Under the pieces are notes generated by a model. It saw only the letters and a program-made list of their open reading frames with translations. It was not told where the DNA came from and did no database searches. Below are positions 1 through 8,448 of a stretch of DNA of 64,000 nt, piece after piece. The DNA lies in the NCBI RefSeq assembly GCF_003867015.1, contig NZ_CP032548.1, positions 1,245,001 through 1,309,000 on the forward strand. Direction: 5' to 3'. This DNA is from Tenacibaculum singaporense (GTDB lineage Bacteria; Bacteroidota; Bacteroidia; Flavobacteriales; Flavobacteriaceae). Both the position numbers and the translations under genes were made by a program. Position 1 is the first letter of the stretch, and each line of letters opens with the position of its first letter.

Positions 1-117
1 CTTAAGTTGCTTAAAAATAAATCTCTGTCTAAAAGTGGTTTTTTTAAAAGTTATAATGGACAATATTCATATAATTTAATTTTATTAAATAATATTATTG
101 AAAAAATTAAAAACTAA
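1..117 (+). CDS. C-terminal end of an unidentified upstream gene (partial)
   Basis: Frame 1 is open from the first base to a TAA at 115-117, giving 38 residues that end in NNIIEKIKN. The next gene begins three bases after this stop, the tight spacing seen along the whole polysaccharide cluster, so this is very likely the 3' end of the preceding cluster gene. The tail is Lys/Asn/Leu-rich and shows no diagnostic motif. A glycosyltransferase or an ATP-grasp/asparagine-synthase-like enzyme is possible, but no function can be assigned. Confidence 0.6.
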   Translation, partial: LKLLKNKSLSKSGFFKSYNGQYSYNLILLNNIIEKIKN

Positions 118-119
118 GA

Positions 120-926
120 ATGAAGAAAAAAATAGCATTAATTTCTCCAAACCCTAAAAGTTTATATTCAACTTCAGTCGCAGAATTATTGTTAAGAAAT
201 GATGTTGATATCGATGTAGTTTTTATAAAGAAATTTACTATTTCTAGGTTTAAGAAAGAGTTTTCTAGAGATGGGATTCGCTTATTAAAAAAAATTTGGA
301 AGAAATTAATTTTAAAAGAAAAAGCGTACGATCAATTTAATGATATAGATACTATTTTAACTCTTAGAGACAGAGAAGATATTAAATTAAAAAATTTACG
401 TGAATTAAGAAAAAATGGAATTGAAGTATATTTTGTAGATGATTTAAATAGTGATTTTGTAGAGAAAAAACTAAAAGAAAAAAAAGTTGATGTAACTGTT
501 TTTACAGGAGGGGGATTAATAAGAAAAAATATATTAGAAAATTCTGGTTCAGGGGTGCTAAATTGTCATATGGGTAAACTACCTGAATATCGAGGTATGG
601 ATGTAGTAGAATGGCCTTTATTTAAAAAAGATTTTAAAAATATAGGTTTCACTGTGCATTTTATGGACAGTGGGGTTGATACAGGAGATATCTTGAAAGT
701 TTTTGACGTACAGTTGATAAATAATGAGTCTATTAAGAGTTTGCGAGCTCGTTTTGAGCCTCTAATGACGAAGAAATATGTTGAAGTCATATTACAATTT
801 TTAAATGGAGAGATTGTAAGAGTGAAACAAGAAAATAAAGAGGGTAAACAATATTACATAGTTGATAGTTTAATAAGCACAATAGCTAATCAACATTTGG
901 AAGATTATACATCTAATAATATTTAA
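120..926 (+). CDS. formyltransferase-family protein (sugar N-formyltransferase-like)
   Basis: A 268-residue cytosolic protein with the Formyl_trans_N fold. The catalytic Asn-His-Asp set of the family is present: N148 and H150 in LNCHMGKLPEYRG, and D187 in FMDSGVDTGDIL. The family transfers a formyl group from N10-formyl-tetrahydrofolate to an amine. Inside a polysaccharide cluster the expected acceptor is an amino sugar nucleotide rather than Met-tRNA, and the protein lacks an obvious C-terminal Met-tRNA formyltransferase domain. It starts 3 bases after the previous stop and lies 21 bases before the heparinase-like gene. The family call is strong; the substrate is inferred. Confidence 0.85.
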   Translation: MKKKIALISPNPKSLYSTSVAELLLRNDVDIDVVFIKKFTISRFKKEFSRDGIRLLKKIWKKLILKEKAYDQFNDIDTILTLRDREDIKLKNLRELRKNGIEVYFVDDLNSDFVEKKLKEKKVDVTVFTGGGLIRKNILENSGSGVLNCHMGKLPEYRGMDVVEWPLFKKDFKNIGFTVHFMDSGVDTGDILKVFDVQLINNESIKSLRARFEPLMTKKYVEVILQFLNGEIVRVKQENKEGKQYYIVDSLISTIANQHLEDYTSNNI

Positions 927-947
927 CAAAGGTTCAGTTTTTAAAAT

Positions 948-2828
948 ATGAAATTATCATTAGTTACTAACTTTATATCCAATATGGGAGCTAGATATAT
1001 CTTTTTTAGAATATATCATATGTTGTTAGCTAAATTAGGATTTCAAAAAGTAAGATTTCCTATTGAACCTTCAAAAAAAGAGTTGATATCTCTTATGGAT
1101 TGGAGGGAAACAAATTTTAATATTTTTTCATTTAATGATGAGTTAGAAAGAGTAAGGGATAAAGAACTGGAAATTAATGCTACTAAAATTTTAGGTGGAG
1201 AGATACAATTTTTTAGTTCAGATTGGAAAAAACTTAATAGAGAGTACAATTGGTTGAAGAATCCGACTTCAGGCTTTATATACGACATATCGAAGCATTG
1301 GTCAATTATTCCTGATCTATCTTCAGAATCAGGAGATATAAAGTTTGTATGGGAAAAATCAAGATTTACTTATTTGATTACTATTTTAAGATATGATTTT
1401 CATTTTAAAAAAAATAACGCAGAGTTTATTTTTTCTGAGGTAGAAAGCTGGATTGATAATAATCCCATAAACCAAGGGCCTAACTGGATATGTAGTCAAG
1501 AAATTTCTCTTAGAATTTTTAATTGGTGTTTTGTTCTTGATTATTATAAATACGATCAAGCTTTGACTGAAGATAGATGGAATAAAATTCAAAATGTAAT
1601 TTATTGGTCAATTGATCATGTTTATAACAATATTAATTTTTCTAGAATTGCAGTAAGAAATAATCATGCAATAACTGAGACTTTATTTTTAAGTTTGAGT
1701 GAATTGTTATTCCCATTTATAACAGAAACTAAAAAATGGTCTAAAAAAGGAAGAAAATATTTCGAAGAAGAAATAAATTATCAAATTTATAATGACGGAA
1801 CTTTCCTACAACATAGTATGAATTATCATCGAGTAGTAATTCAGTTACTATCCCTAGGTATTACAATTACTGAAAAATTTCAAAAACCTTTTGCAAAAAG
1901 CATCTATGAAAAAGCTTACAAATCATTAAACTTTTTATTTCAATCCATACAAGAAGAAAATGGTTTTCTTCCTAATTATGGAGCAAATGACGGAGCTTGG
2001 TTTTTCCCATTGTCAACAACTGATTATAGAGATTACCGACCACAATTAAATAGTTTACATAGAGTATTAACAGGTGAATATTTATTTGAAGAAGAGTTTC
2101 TAAGAGAAGATTTTTTGAATGTTAGTTTAAAAGCCAATTCAATGAAGGTTTTAAAGAGAGAAATGGGGATACATACATTTGATATTGGTGGATATTATAT
2201 TAGTCGTGATTCAAAAGATTTTACTTTTATAAAATGTGGTAAATATAAAGATAGACCTTCGCAAGCAGATAATTTACATCTAGATATATGGGTCAAAGGA
2301 ATTAATATATTGAGAGATTCAGGATCCTATAAATACAATACAGATAAAGAATATGTGAAGTATTTTAATGGAACAGAAGGACACAATACTGTTAGTGTTT
2401 CAGGAGAAGACCAAATGTTAAAAGGAGGAAGATTTATTTGGTTTTATTGGGTTAAAAAAGCAAAAGCATTTTTAAATAAAAATAATAACACTTATAATTT
2501 TAAAGGTGAAATTAAGGCCTTTAAACATGTAGCACCTAATATTGTTCATGAAAGATCGGTTAAAAAAACAATAGGAGAAAATCTATGGCAAGTGAACGAC
2601 AATGTTAAAAATAAAGGAAATAAAAAAATTTATCAATATTGGCATTTAGATAAAAAATACTTGGAAAACATAGAAATAATTTCCAAAGATGAAGATGGTA
2701 ATTTGTTAAAACCTTTGATTGAAGAAAAATGGTATTCAGGTTATTATGGAGTAAAGGAAAGATCAGTAAGATTACGATTTGAAACAAATAAAAGTCAATT
2801 TAATACAGAAATAAGAATAACTTTATAA
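948..2828 (+). CDS. heparinase II/III-like protein
   Basis: A 626-residue protein with an alpha-helical N-terminal toroid-like half, roughly residues 60-370 and including the RNNHAITE stretch. A beta-rich C-terminal half follows, with QADNLHLDIWVKG, RDSGSYKYN and GTEGHNTVSVSG, typical of heparinase II/III-like proteins in glycan clusters. The family includes polysaccharide lyases and uncharacterised biosynthesis-locus members. No signal peptide is evident, so a cytosolic or otherwise non-classical role in capsule or O-antigen processing is possible. The stop is directly followed by the next ATG, consistent with one operon. True lyase activity is unproven. Confidence 0.8.
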   Translation: MKLSLVTNFISNMGARYIFFRIYHMLLAKLGFQKVRFPIEPSKKELISLMDWRETNFNIFSFNDELERVRDKELEINATKILGGEIQFFSSDWKKLNREYNWLKNPTSGFIYDISKHWSIIPDLSSESGDIKFVWEKSRFTYLITILRYDFHFKKNNAEFIFSEVESWIDNNPINQGPNWICSQEISLRIFNWCFVLDYYKYDQALTEDRWNKIQNVIYWSIDHVYNNINFSRIAVRNNHAITETLFLSLSELLFPFITETKKWSKKGRKYFEEEINYQIYNDGTFLQHSMNYHRVVIQLLSLGITITEKFQKPFAKSIYEKAYKSLNFLFQSIQEENGFLPNYGANDGAWFFPLSTTDYRDYRPQLNSLHRVLTGEYLFEEEFLREDFLNVSLKANSMKVLKREMGIHTFDIGGYYISRDSKDFTFIKCGKYKDRPSQADNLHLDIWVKGINILRDSGSYKYNTDKEYVKYFNGTEGHNTVSVSGEDQMLKGGRFIWFYWVKKAKAFLNKNNNTYNFKGEIKAFKHVAPNIVHERSVKKTIGENLWQVNDNVKNKGNKKIYQYWHLDKKYLENIEIISKDEDGNLLKPLIEEKWYSGYYGVKERSVRLRFETNKSQFNTEIRITL

Positions 2829-4073
2829 ATGAGAATTTTATTAATACATCAAGCTTTTTTAGAAAAAGATGATGGTGGTGGATCTAGATTTAATGAAATG
2901 ACGAAGACATGGGCAAATCAAGGTCATGAAATAACTGTTTTAGGAGGAATGGTTCATTACACAACAGGAAAGAAACACAAAAGATATAAAGGAAAATTTA
3001 CTTTTAAAGATGAAAATTTTTATAGTAATGTTGATGTAATAAGATGCCACGTTTCTGAAAGTTACAACGTGAATTTTTTAGGAAGATTGTGGGCTTATTT
3101 CTCGTTTGTTTTTTCAAGTATTTATGCAGGTTTATTTAAAACTAAAGGGAAGTTTGATGTTATATTAGTTACTTCTCCACCATTATTTGTAGCCATAACA
3201 GCTTATGTTCTATCTATAATTAAAAGAACACCTTTTATTTTTGAAATACGTGATTTGTGGCCAGAGTCTGCTATAGATACAGGTGTGCTTAAAAACAAAA
3301 TGATTATAAAGTTTGCTTATTGGTTCGAAAAATTTATCTATAAGAGATCTAAATTAATTAATGTTTTAACTCCTGCTTTCAAAGAAAAACTTTTAGAGAA
3401 AAAAAATATTAAAAAAGAAAAAATAATATTCATTCCTAATGCTGCTGATTTTACTTTGTCAGAGAAGGTACAAGAAACATTTGATGCATTATCTTTTAAA
3501 AAAGAATTGAATTTAGAAGATAAATTTGTAATAACATATGTAGGTGCTCATGGTGTAGCTAACCATTTGATTCAGTTAGTGCATACCGCAGTATTATTGA
3601 AAGGAACAAATATTGTTTTTCAATTAATTGGTTCTGGAATGCAGAAGGATATGCTTATTTCAAAAACTAAAGAACTTGAGGTTGAAGATTATGTAGTTTT
3701 TAGAGACCCAGTTTCTAAATCTGAAGTTTTTAAATATATTTTAGCTTCTGATATGGGAGCTTCAGTTTTAAAAAGAGTTGATACTTTTAAAACTATTTAT
3801 TCTAATAAGACTTTTGATTACATGTCATGTAAAAAACCTATTTTACTGGCAATTGAAGGAGTGTCAAAAGATCTTATAGAGACTGCTAATTGTGGTATTT
3901 GTGTTGTGCCAGAAGACGCAGAGGATATTTCAAAGAAAATCTTGGAATATAAAGATAAAGTAGATTTACAAAAGCAACAAGGAGAAAATGGGTACATTTA
4001 TGCTAAAAAGCATTTTGATAGATTATCTCTAGCTGATGAGTATATAAACCATATAGAAAAAACATTAAAATAA
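2829..4073 (+). CDS. glycosyltransferase family 4 (WbuB-like)
   Basis: A 414-residue GT-B glycosyltransferase. The N-terminal half has the early Gly-rich acceptor loop DDGGGSRFNEM and the signature FEIRDLWPESA of WbuB-type enzymes. The C-terminal half has FIPNAADF, VTYVGAHG and the nucleotide-sugar region ending in GVSKDLIETANCGICVVPEDAE. Such enzymes add a sugar to an undecaprenyl-linked intermediate at the inner face of the cytoplasmic membrane. The start codon abuts the heparinase-like stop, and the stop overlaps the next start (TAATG), so translation is probably coupled to the initiating transferase. Donor and acceptor are unknown. Confidence 0.9.
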   Translation: MRILLIHQAFLEKDDGGGSRFNEMTKTWANQGHEITVLGGMVHYTTGKKHKRYKGKFTFKDENFYSNVDVIRCHVSESYNVNFLGRLWAYFSFVFSSIYAGLFKTKGKFDVILVTSPPLFVAITAYVLSIIKRTPFIFEIRDLWPESAIDTGVLKNKMIIKFAYWFEKFIYKRSKLINVLTPAFKEKLLEKKNIKKEKIIFIPNAADFTLSEKVQETFDALSFKKELNLEDKFVITYVGAHGVANHLIQLVHTAVLLKGTNIVFQLIGSGMQKDMLISKTKELEVEDYVVFRDPVSKSEVFKYILASDMGASVLKRVDTFKTIYSNKTFDYMSCKKPILLAIEGVSKDLIETANCGICVVPEDAEDISKKILEYKDKVDLQKQQGENGYIYAKKHFDRLSLADEYINHIEKTLK

Positions 4074-4651
4074 TGTATCGTAATTTTTTTAAGAGAATAT
4101 TCGATTTGCTCTTTGGTCTTGGTAGTGTTGTTTTATTAAGTCCATTATTTATTATTATCATAATAGCTATTTATTTTTCAAGTAAGGGTTCAGCATTTTA
4201 TACTCAAGATAGGATAGGGTTAAATGGTGGTTTGTTTAAACTATATAAATTCCGTTCTATGTATGTAAATCGTAATTTTTCTGTAGATAAGCAAGTTTAT
4301 AAAGATGATGTAAATGTAACTAAAGTAGGTAGATTTATTAGAAGATATAAAATTGATGAATTAGCTCAATTAATAAATGTTATAAAAGGCGACATGTCTA
4401 TAGTAGGACCTCGTCCAGTACTTCCTAATATTAAAGAATATTTTGATGATAATGCTGAATATAGATTAAAAGTTAGACCTGGATTAACTGGGTTATCACA
4501 AGTAAATGGAAATATACATTTGCCATGGAAAGATCGTTGGGTTTTTGATAGAAAATATGTTGAAAATGTTAGTTTAATCAACGATTTGAAAATTATATTC
4601 AAAACTTTCGCAGTTGTAATTTTAGGAGAGGAAAGGTTTAAAAAAGATTAA
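4073..4651 (+). CDS. initiating sugar phosphotransferase (PglC/WcaJ C-domain type)
   Basis: A 192-residue small monotopic phosphoglycosyl transferase. It has one hydrophobic re-entrant segment at about residues 10-35, then KFRSM, a catalytic Asp-Glu pair in KIDELAQL, GDMSIVGPRP and RPGLTGLSQVNG. Such enzymes move a sugar-1-phosphate from a UDP-sugar to undecaprenyl phosphate and so start repeat-unit assembly. The size matches PglC, which uses UDP-di-N-acetylbacillosamine, rather than long WbaP/WcaJ proteins with four extra membrane helices. PglD-, PglE- and PglF-like genes in this window support a bacillosamine-type substrate, but that is inference. It overlaps the upstream stop by one base. 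Confidence 0.9.
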   Translation: MYRNFFKRIFDLLFGLGSVVLLSPLFIIIIIAIYFSSKGSAFYTQDRIGLNGGLFKLYKFRSMYVNRNFSVDKQVYKDDVNVTKVGRFIRRYKIDELAQLINVIKGDMSIVGPRPVLPNIKEYFDDNAEYRLKVRPGLTGLSQVNGNIHLPWKDRWVFDRKYVENVSLINDLKIIFKTFAVVILGEERFKKD

Positions 4652-4658
4652 AAGTAAA

Positions 4659-5633
4659 ATGAGAATTGTTTTAGCAGGTGCAGTAACATCAACGCAAGCA
4701 ACATTAAATCAACTTATAAAGCATAAGATGGATCTTGTTGGTGTTTTAGGATACGAACCTAAATCTTTAAAAAATGTTAGTGCGTATACATTATTAAAAC
4801 CTATAGCAGAGGAAGAGTCTATTCCTTATAAAGGTTTCTTTAATATAAATGATCCTGATGTAGTTGATCAAATAAAAGAATGGAAACCAGATTTATTGTT
4901 TGTTGTAGGTTTATCTCAATTAGTAAAAGATGAGATAATGAATATACCAACAAAAGGAGTTGTCGGTTTTCATCCCACTAACCTACCAAGAGGAAGAGGT
5001 CGTGCGCCTATTGCTTGGTCAATTTTAAATGAAAAAAAAGGAGGAGCGAACTTTTTTTTAATTGATTCAGGAGTTGATAGTGGTCCAATTTTAGGACAAA
5101 AATTATTTGATATTGAAGAAGACGATTATGCTGAAGATTTTGAGTTGAAAATGTTAGATGCCATTTCGGAAGCATTAGAAGAATGGTTCCCAAAATTAAA
5201 GAATGGAAAAATAGAATATATAGAACAAGAGCATTCTAAAGCCACATATTATGGAAGAAGAGCACCTAATGATGGATGTATTAATTGGTCTCAAACTTCA
5301 AAAGATATTTATAAGTTAATTAGAGCATCATCTAGACCACATCCAGGAGCATTTACATTTAAAGAAGACGTAAAAATAATAATTTGGAAAGCTAGAATTG
5401 AAAATAATAGTAATTTTGCAGGTGTAATAGGAAGAGTATTAGAGGTTGACGAAGATGGAGTAGCTTTAGTTCAAACTGGAGAAGGTTTATTAAGTTTAAT
5501 AGATTATGAAATTTTTGATTTATCAAATAATCGATTAAATAAAAAACTAAAAGTTGGTCAAAAACTTGGTTATTATTCTGATATTGAGATATTCAAAATG
5601 AAACAAGAATTGGAAAAATTAAAAAAATATTAA
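4659..5633 (+). CDS. second formyltransferase-family protein, catalytic Asn replaced
   Basis: A 324-residue protein with both the formyltransferase domain (about 1-190) and a C-terminal Met-tRNA-formyltransferase-like domain (about 205-310, with TYYGRRAPNDGCINW and RASSRPHPGAF). The layout resembles Fmt and the ArnA N-terminal domain. The motif reads VGFHPTNLPRGRGRAPI: His105 and Asp140 (DSGVDSGPIL) are kept, but the usual Asn two residues before the His is Gly103. It is followed directly by the deacetylase gene. The cluster position argues for an amino-sugar formyltransferase, not the housekeeping Fmt. The family is certain; activity is in doubt because of the Asn loss. Confidence 0.85.
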   Translation: MRIVLAGAVTSTQATLNQLIKHKMDLVGVLGYEPKSLKNVSAYTLLKPIAEEESIPYKGFFNINDPDVVDQIKEWKPDLLFVVGLSQLVKDEIMNIPTKGVVGFHPTNLPRGRGRAPIAWSILNEKKGGANFFLIDSGVDSGPILGQKLFDIEEDDYAEDFELKMLDAISEALEEWFPKLKNGKIEYIEQEHSKATYYGRRAPNDGCINWSQTSKDIYKLIRASSRPHPGAFTFKEDVKIIIWKARIENNSNFAGVIGRVLEVDEDGVALVQTGEGLLSLIDYEIFDLSNNRLNKKLKVGQKLGYYSDIEIFKMKQELEKLKKY

Positions 5634-6296
5634 ATGAATGTACTAGTAATAGCACCTCATGCTGACGATGAAATATTGGGATGTGGAGCTACAATAGCAA
5701 AGCATATATCAGAGGGAGATACTGTAAAAGTAGTTGTAGTAACTAGAGGTATTAAAGAATTGTACTCTGATGATGTAATAGAAGGTATTAGGAAAGAAGC
5801 AAAAGAAGCACATAAATATCTAAAAATAGAAGAGACAATATTTTATGATTTTCCTGCTCCTATGTTGGATCAAACTCCATCATATTTAATTTCCAATGAG
5901 ATAAGTAAAATAATCAAATCTTATGAACCAGAGATAGTTTATCTACCTCATAGAGGTGATTTACATAAGGATCATAGAATGGTGTTTGAATCTTCTTTAG
6001 TGGCAATTAAACCTGTTAATGGATGTTCAGTTAAAGAAATCTATAGTTATGAAACTTTATCTGAGACTGAGTGGGCGGCACCTTTTGGAGATGATGCTTT
6101 TATACCTAATGTTTTTGTAGACGTTAGTGAATTTATGGAACAGAAGGTTGAAGCAATGAAGAAGTTTGAAAGTCAGCTAAAAGAGTTTCCTCATTCTAGA
6201 TCTATTGAAGCTATTAATGCTTTAGCAAAGTTCAGAGGCTCTACTGTTGGTGCAAATGCTGCTGAATCATTCATGTTAATAAGAAATATAAAATAG
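5634..6296 (+). CDS. PIG-L family deacetylase (LmbE-like)
   Basis: A 220-residue zinc-dependent N-deacetylase of the LmbE/PIG-L family. The metal motif is PHADDEILGCG (H9, D11, D12), and the second zinc ligand region is LPHRGDLHKDHRMV. Family members remove an N-acetyl group from GlcNAc-containing molecules in the cytosol. It starts immediately after the stop of a formyltransferase. The pairing suggests deacetylation of an N-acetyl amino sugar to free the amine that a formyltransferase then modifies; this is an inference from gene order. No signal peptide is seen. Confidence 0.9.
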   Translation: MNVLVIAPHADDEILGCGATIAKHISEGDTVKVVVVTRGIKELYSDDVIEGIRKEAKEAHKYLKIEETIFYDFPAPMLDQTPSYLISNEISKIIKSYEPEIVYLPHRGDLHKDHRMVFESSLVAIKPVNGCSVKEIYSYETLSETEWAAPFGDDAFIPNVFVDVSEFMEQKVEAMKKFESQLKEFPHSRSIEAINALAKFRGSTVGANAAESFMLIRNIK

Positions 6297-6314
6297 AAAA
6301 TAAACATTGTGAAT

Positions 6315-7091
6315 ATGAAATTTATAACTGAAGTTAAATTAAGAACTAATGATGCTGAATTAGCAGCTTTAGAGGTGAAAAAGGCGCTAAAAGAGTATAA
6401 AGTAATTAAAGTAATACCTGAGTGGTATTTAGGAGACTTAAGAGAGTTTTATGATGTTTTAACTGATAATGTAGGTGAATCAATTAATATTGGAGAAGAT
6501 TTTAAAAATGAAGGGGCTCAAACTCACGAGAAATGGTTAGAAATAAGATATGACCATGACATTCCTGATTTATCTGCTTATAGACATAGTAAGAATGCTC
6601 AACCACTTCATACCGATGAATCTTACATTGCTAATCCAGCTGATATAATGTTGTTTTATAGTGTTAATAAAGCTATTAAAGGTGGAGCTACTACATTTAT
6701 TGACGGACCAGTTTTATTAAAATATATGGAGGAAAACTGCCCTGATTTATTAAATCGTCTTACAACTACAGATGTTAGATATAAGAAAGCAGGAGAAGAA
6801 AGAACTGAAAAAATAATTGATATTAAAGAGGATGGATTAATTCACTTTAATTATAACTACTATTGTGTAGATAAAGACGAAACAGAAGAGAATAAAGCTT
6901 TAAACAAAGAATTTTTTGACTTCTTACAAAATTATATAGCAAATTCTCACATGATTGAACAAGTTACGTTAAATCCTGGAGAAGCAGTTTTATGGTGGGA
7001 TGAACTAGTTTTACATGGTCGAACTTCATATGAAGTAGCTAAAACAAATGATAGATTTATCTGGAAAACAGGCCTAAAGTGGAAGAACTAA
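6315..7091 (+). CDS. TauD/TfdA-like Fe(II)/2-oxoglutarate oxygenase
   Basis: A 258-residue protein with the HxD...H iron triad: H99 and D101 in QPLHTDESY and distal H234 in ELVLHGRTSY. A 2-oxoglutarate-binding Arg247 follows in NDRFIWKTG. The spacing fits the taurine/clavaminate oxygenase family, which hydroxylates or otherwise oxidises small molecules. In a surface-glycan cluster it may hydroxylate an acyl side chain or sugar precursor, which is inference. An in-frame GTG six bases upstream (6309) is an alternative start; the ATG at 6315 is preferred. Its end overlaps the following reductase gene by 13 bases. Confidence 0.85.
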   Translation: MKFITEVKLRTNDAELAALEVKKALKEYKVIKVIPEWYLGDLREFYDVLTDNVGESINIGEDFKNEGAQTHEKWLEIRYDHDIPDLSAYRHSKNAQPLHTDESYIANPADIMLFYSVNKAIKGGATTFIDGPVLLKYMEENCPDLLNRLTTTDVRYKKAGEERTEKIIDIKEDGLIHFNYNYYCVDKDETEENKALNKEFFDFLQNYIANSHMIEQVTLNPGEAVLWWDELVLHGRTSYEVAKTNDRFIWKTGLKWKN

Positions 7092-7825
7092 AACAAAACT
7101 TATCTTTAAGTCCTATTACACTAGGAACTATGCGTTTTGCTGATAAAAAGTTATCAGTTATTGATGTTTTAAGATTGATTGAAGAAGGTTATTCTATTGG
7201 AATAGATACTCATCATTCATCTTATGAGTATAGTTCCTATGATTTATATTCAAGTGCGATCTCAAAGGCTTCTTGTAAAAAGAGCATTAAGCATATTGTT
7301 AAAATATCATCACCTCATTTTGAGGAAACTAAGTTTTCACATCTCAATTTAGAAACCAAGATTGATAACGAATTAAGAAAACTAGATATAGATAGTATTG
7401 ATGTTTTACAATGGTTAGTAAGATCAAAGCCGATTAATGATAAAGATAGGTTACATACTCTAATATCTCAAAAAGATGAGATTTTAAATTCCCTTTATAA
7501 ATTAAAGAAAAAAGGTAAAATTAAAAGTGTTTTTAGTTTTCCATATTCACCTGTCTTTGCACAAGAAGTAATTAAGTTACCACATCTTGATGGTGTAATC
7601 TCTTACTTAAACAAAGAAGAGAAAGAGTATGAAAATTTTGCTAAAACAGTTCCTTTTATAGCTATTAGACCTTTTTTTGCTGGTAAGTTAATAAAAAGTT
7701 CTAAAACACAAGACGTGATTAAAGGGTGTTTATCACATGTATTAAAATATCAAAATGTATTATCGACAGTTGTAGGGATTAATTCTGTTAACCAACTGGA
7801 AGTATATAAAGAATTTTTGAAATAA
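7079..7825 (+). CDS. aldo/keto reductase-family protein with altered active site
   Basis: A 248-residue protein, shorter than typical aldo/keto reductases (about 280-320). It keeps the early LGTMRF strand, an Asp-Tyr pair (D43, Y49 in GIDTHHSSYEY) and a candidate catalytic Lys75 in HIVKISS. The strand that normally carries the catalytic His reads VLQWLVRSK, so the His is Gln or Trp. The tail STVVGINSVNQLE is the usual NADP-pocket end. The GTG start lies inside the oxygenase gene, and the stop overlaps the next ATG (TAATG). Reductase activity is uncertain; a sugar-keto binding or changed chemistry role is possible. Confidence 0.75.
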   Translation: MEELKQNLSLSPITLGTMRFADKKLSVIDVLRLIEEGYSIGIDTHHSSYEYSSYDLYSSAISKASCKKSIKHIVKISSPHFEETKFSHLNLETKIDNELRKLDIDSIDVLQWLVRSKPINDKDRLHTLISQKDEILNSLYKLKKKGKIKSVFSFPYSPVFAQEVIKLPHLDGVISYLNKEEKEYENFAKTVPFIAIRPFFAGKLIKSSKTQDVIKGCLSHVLKYQNVLSTVVGINSVNQLEVYKEFLK

Positions 7826-8448
7826 TGAATACTTGTTTATATGGAGCTAGTGGTCATGGTAAAGTAATCTTAGAAATATTGAAGGCTTCAGGAAAAGTTG
7901 TTAGAGGTATTTTTGATGATTCTAAAAACTTGTCATCAAATTTACTAGGGACAAAAATATTAGGAGCTTTCTCTAAAGAGAAATGTAATACAGGCGATGA
8001 AATAATAATTTCAATAGGTGACAATAGGGTTAGAAACAGAATTGTAAATAAGCTTGATGTAAAGTTTGGTAAAGCTGTACATCCTAATGCTTTTATTTCT
8101 GAGACAGCAAGTATTGATGAAGGAACTGTGATAATGGCTGGGGCTGTTATTAATGCTGAGGCTAAGATAGGCAAGCATTGCATAATAAATACCAATTGTA
8201 ATATTGATCATGATTGTAATATTAAAGATTATGTTCATATTTCACCAGGTGTTACTGTAACAGGAGGTGTTGAAGTAGAAATAGGAGCTCACATTGGTGC
8301 AGGTGCAGTTTTGATTCCTAATATTCGAATAGGTAAATGGTCAACAATTGGAGCAGGGACAGTTGTTATAAAAGATGTTCCAGATTTTGCTGTAGTAGTT
8401 GGGAATCCAGGAAAAATAATTAAATACAGAAAGGAAGAAAATGAATAA
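7825..8448 (+). CDS. PglD/NeuD-type sugar O/N-acyltransferase
   Basis: A 207-residue enzyme with an N-terminal Rossmann-like sugar-nucleotide domain (CLYGASGHGKVILEIL) and a C-terminal left-handed beta-helix of hexapeptide repeats (about 90-195). The probable catalytic His is in NIDHDCNIKDYVHISPG, as in PglD, which acetylates the C4 amine of UDP-4-amino sugars. It overlaps the aminotransferase gene by 8 bases. That is the order expected for a pair that first transaminates a 4-keto sugar and then acylates the new amine. The acyl donor and exact sugar cannot be read from sequence. Confidence 0.9.
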   Translation: MNTCLYGASGHGKVILEILKASGKVVRGIFDDSKNLSSNLLGTKILGAFSKEKCNTGDEIIISIGDNRVRNRIVNKLDVKFGKAVHPNAFISETASIDEGTVIMAGAVINAEAKIGKHCIINTNCNIDHDCNIKDYVHISPGVTVTGGVEVEIGAHIGAGAVLIPNIRIGKWSTIGAGTVVIKDVPDFAVVVGNPGKIIKYRKEENE

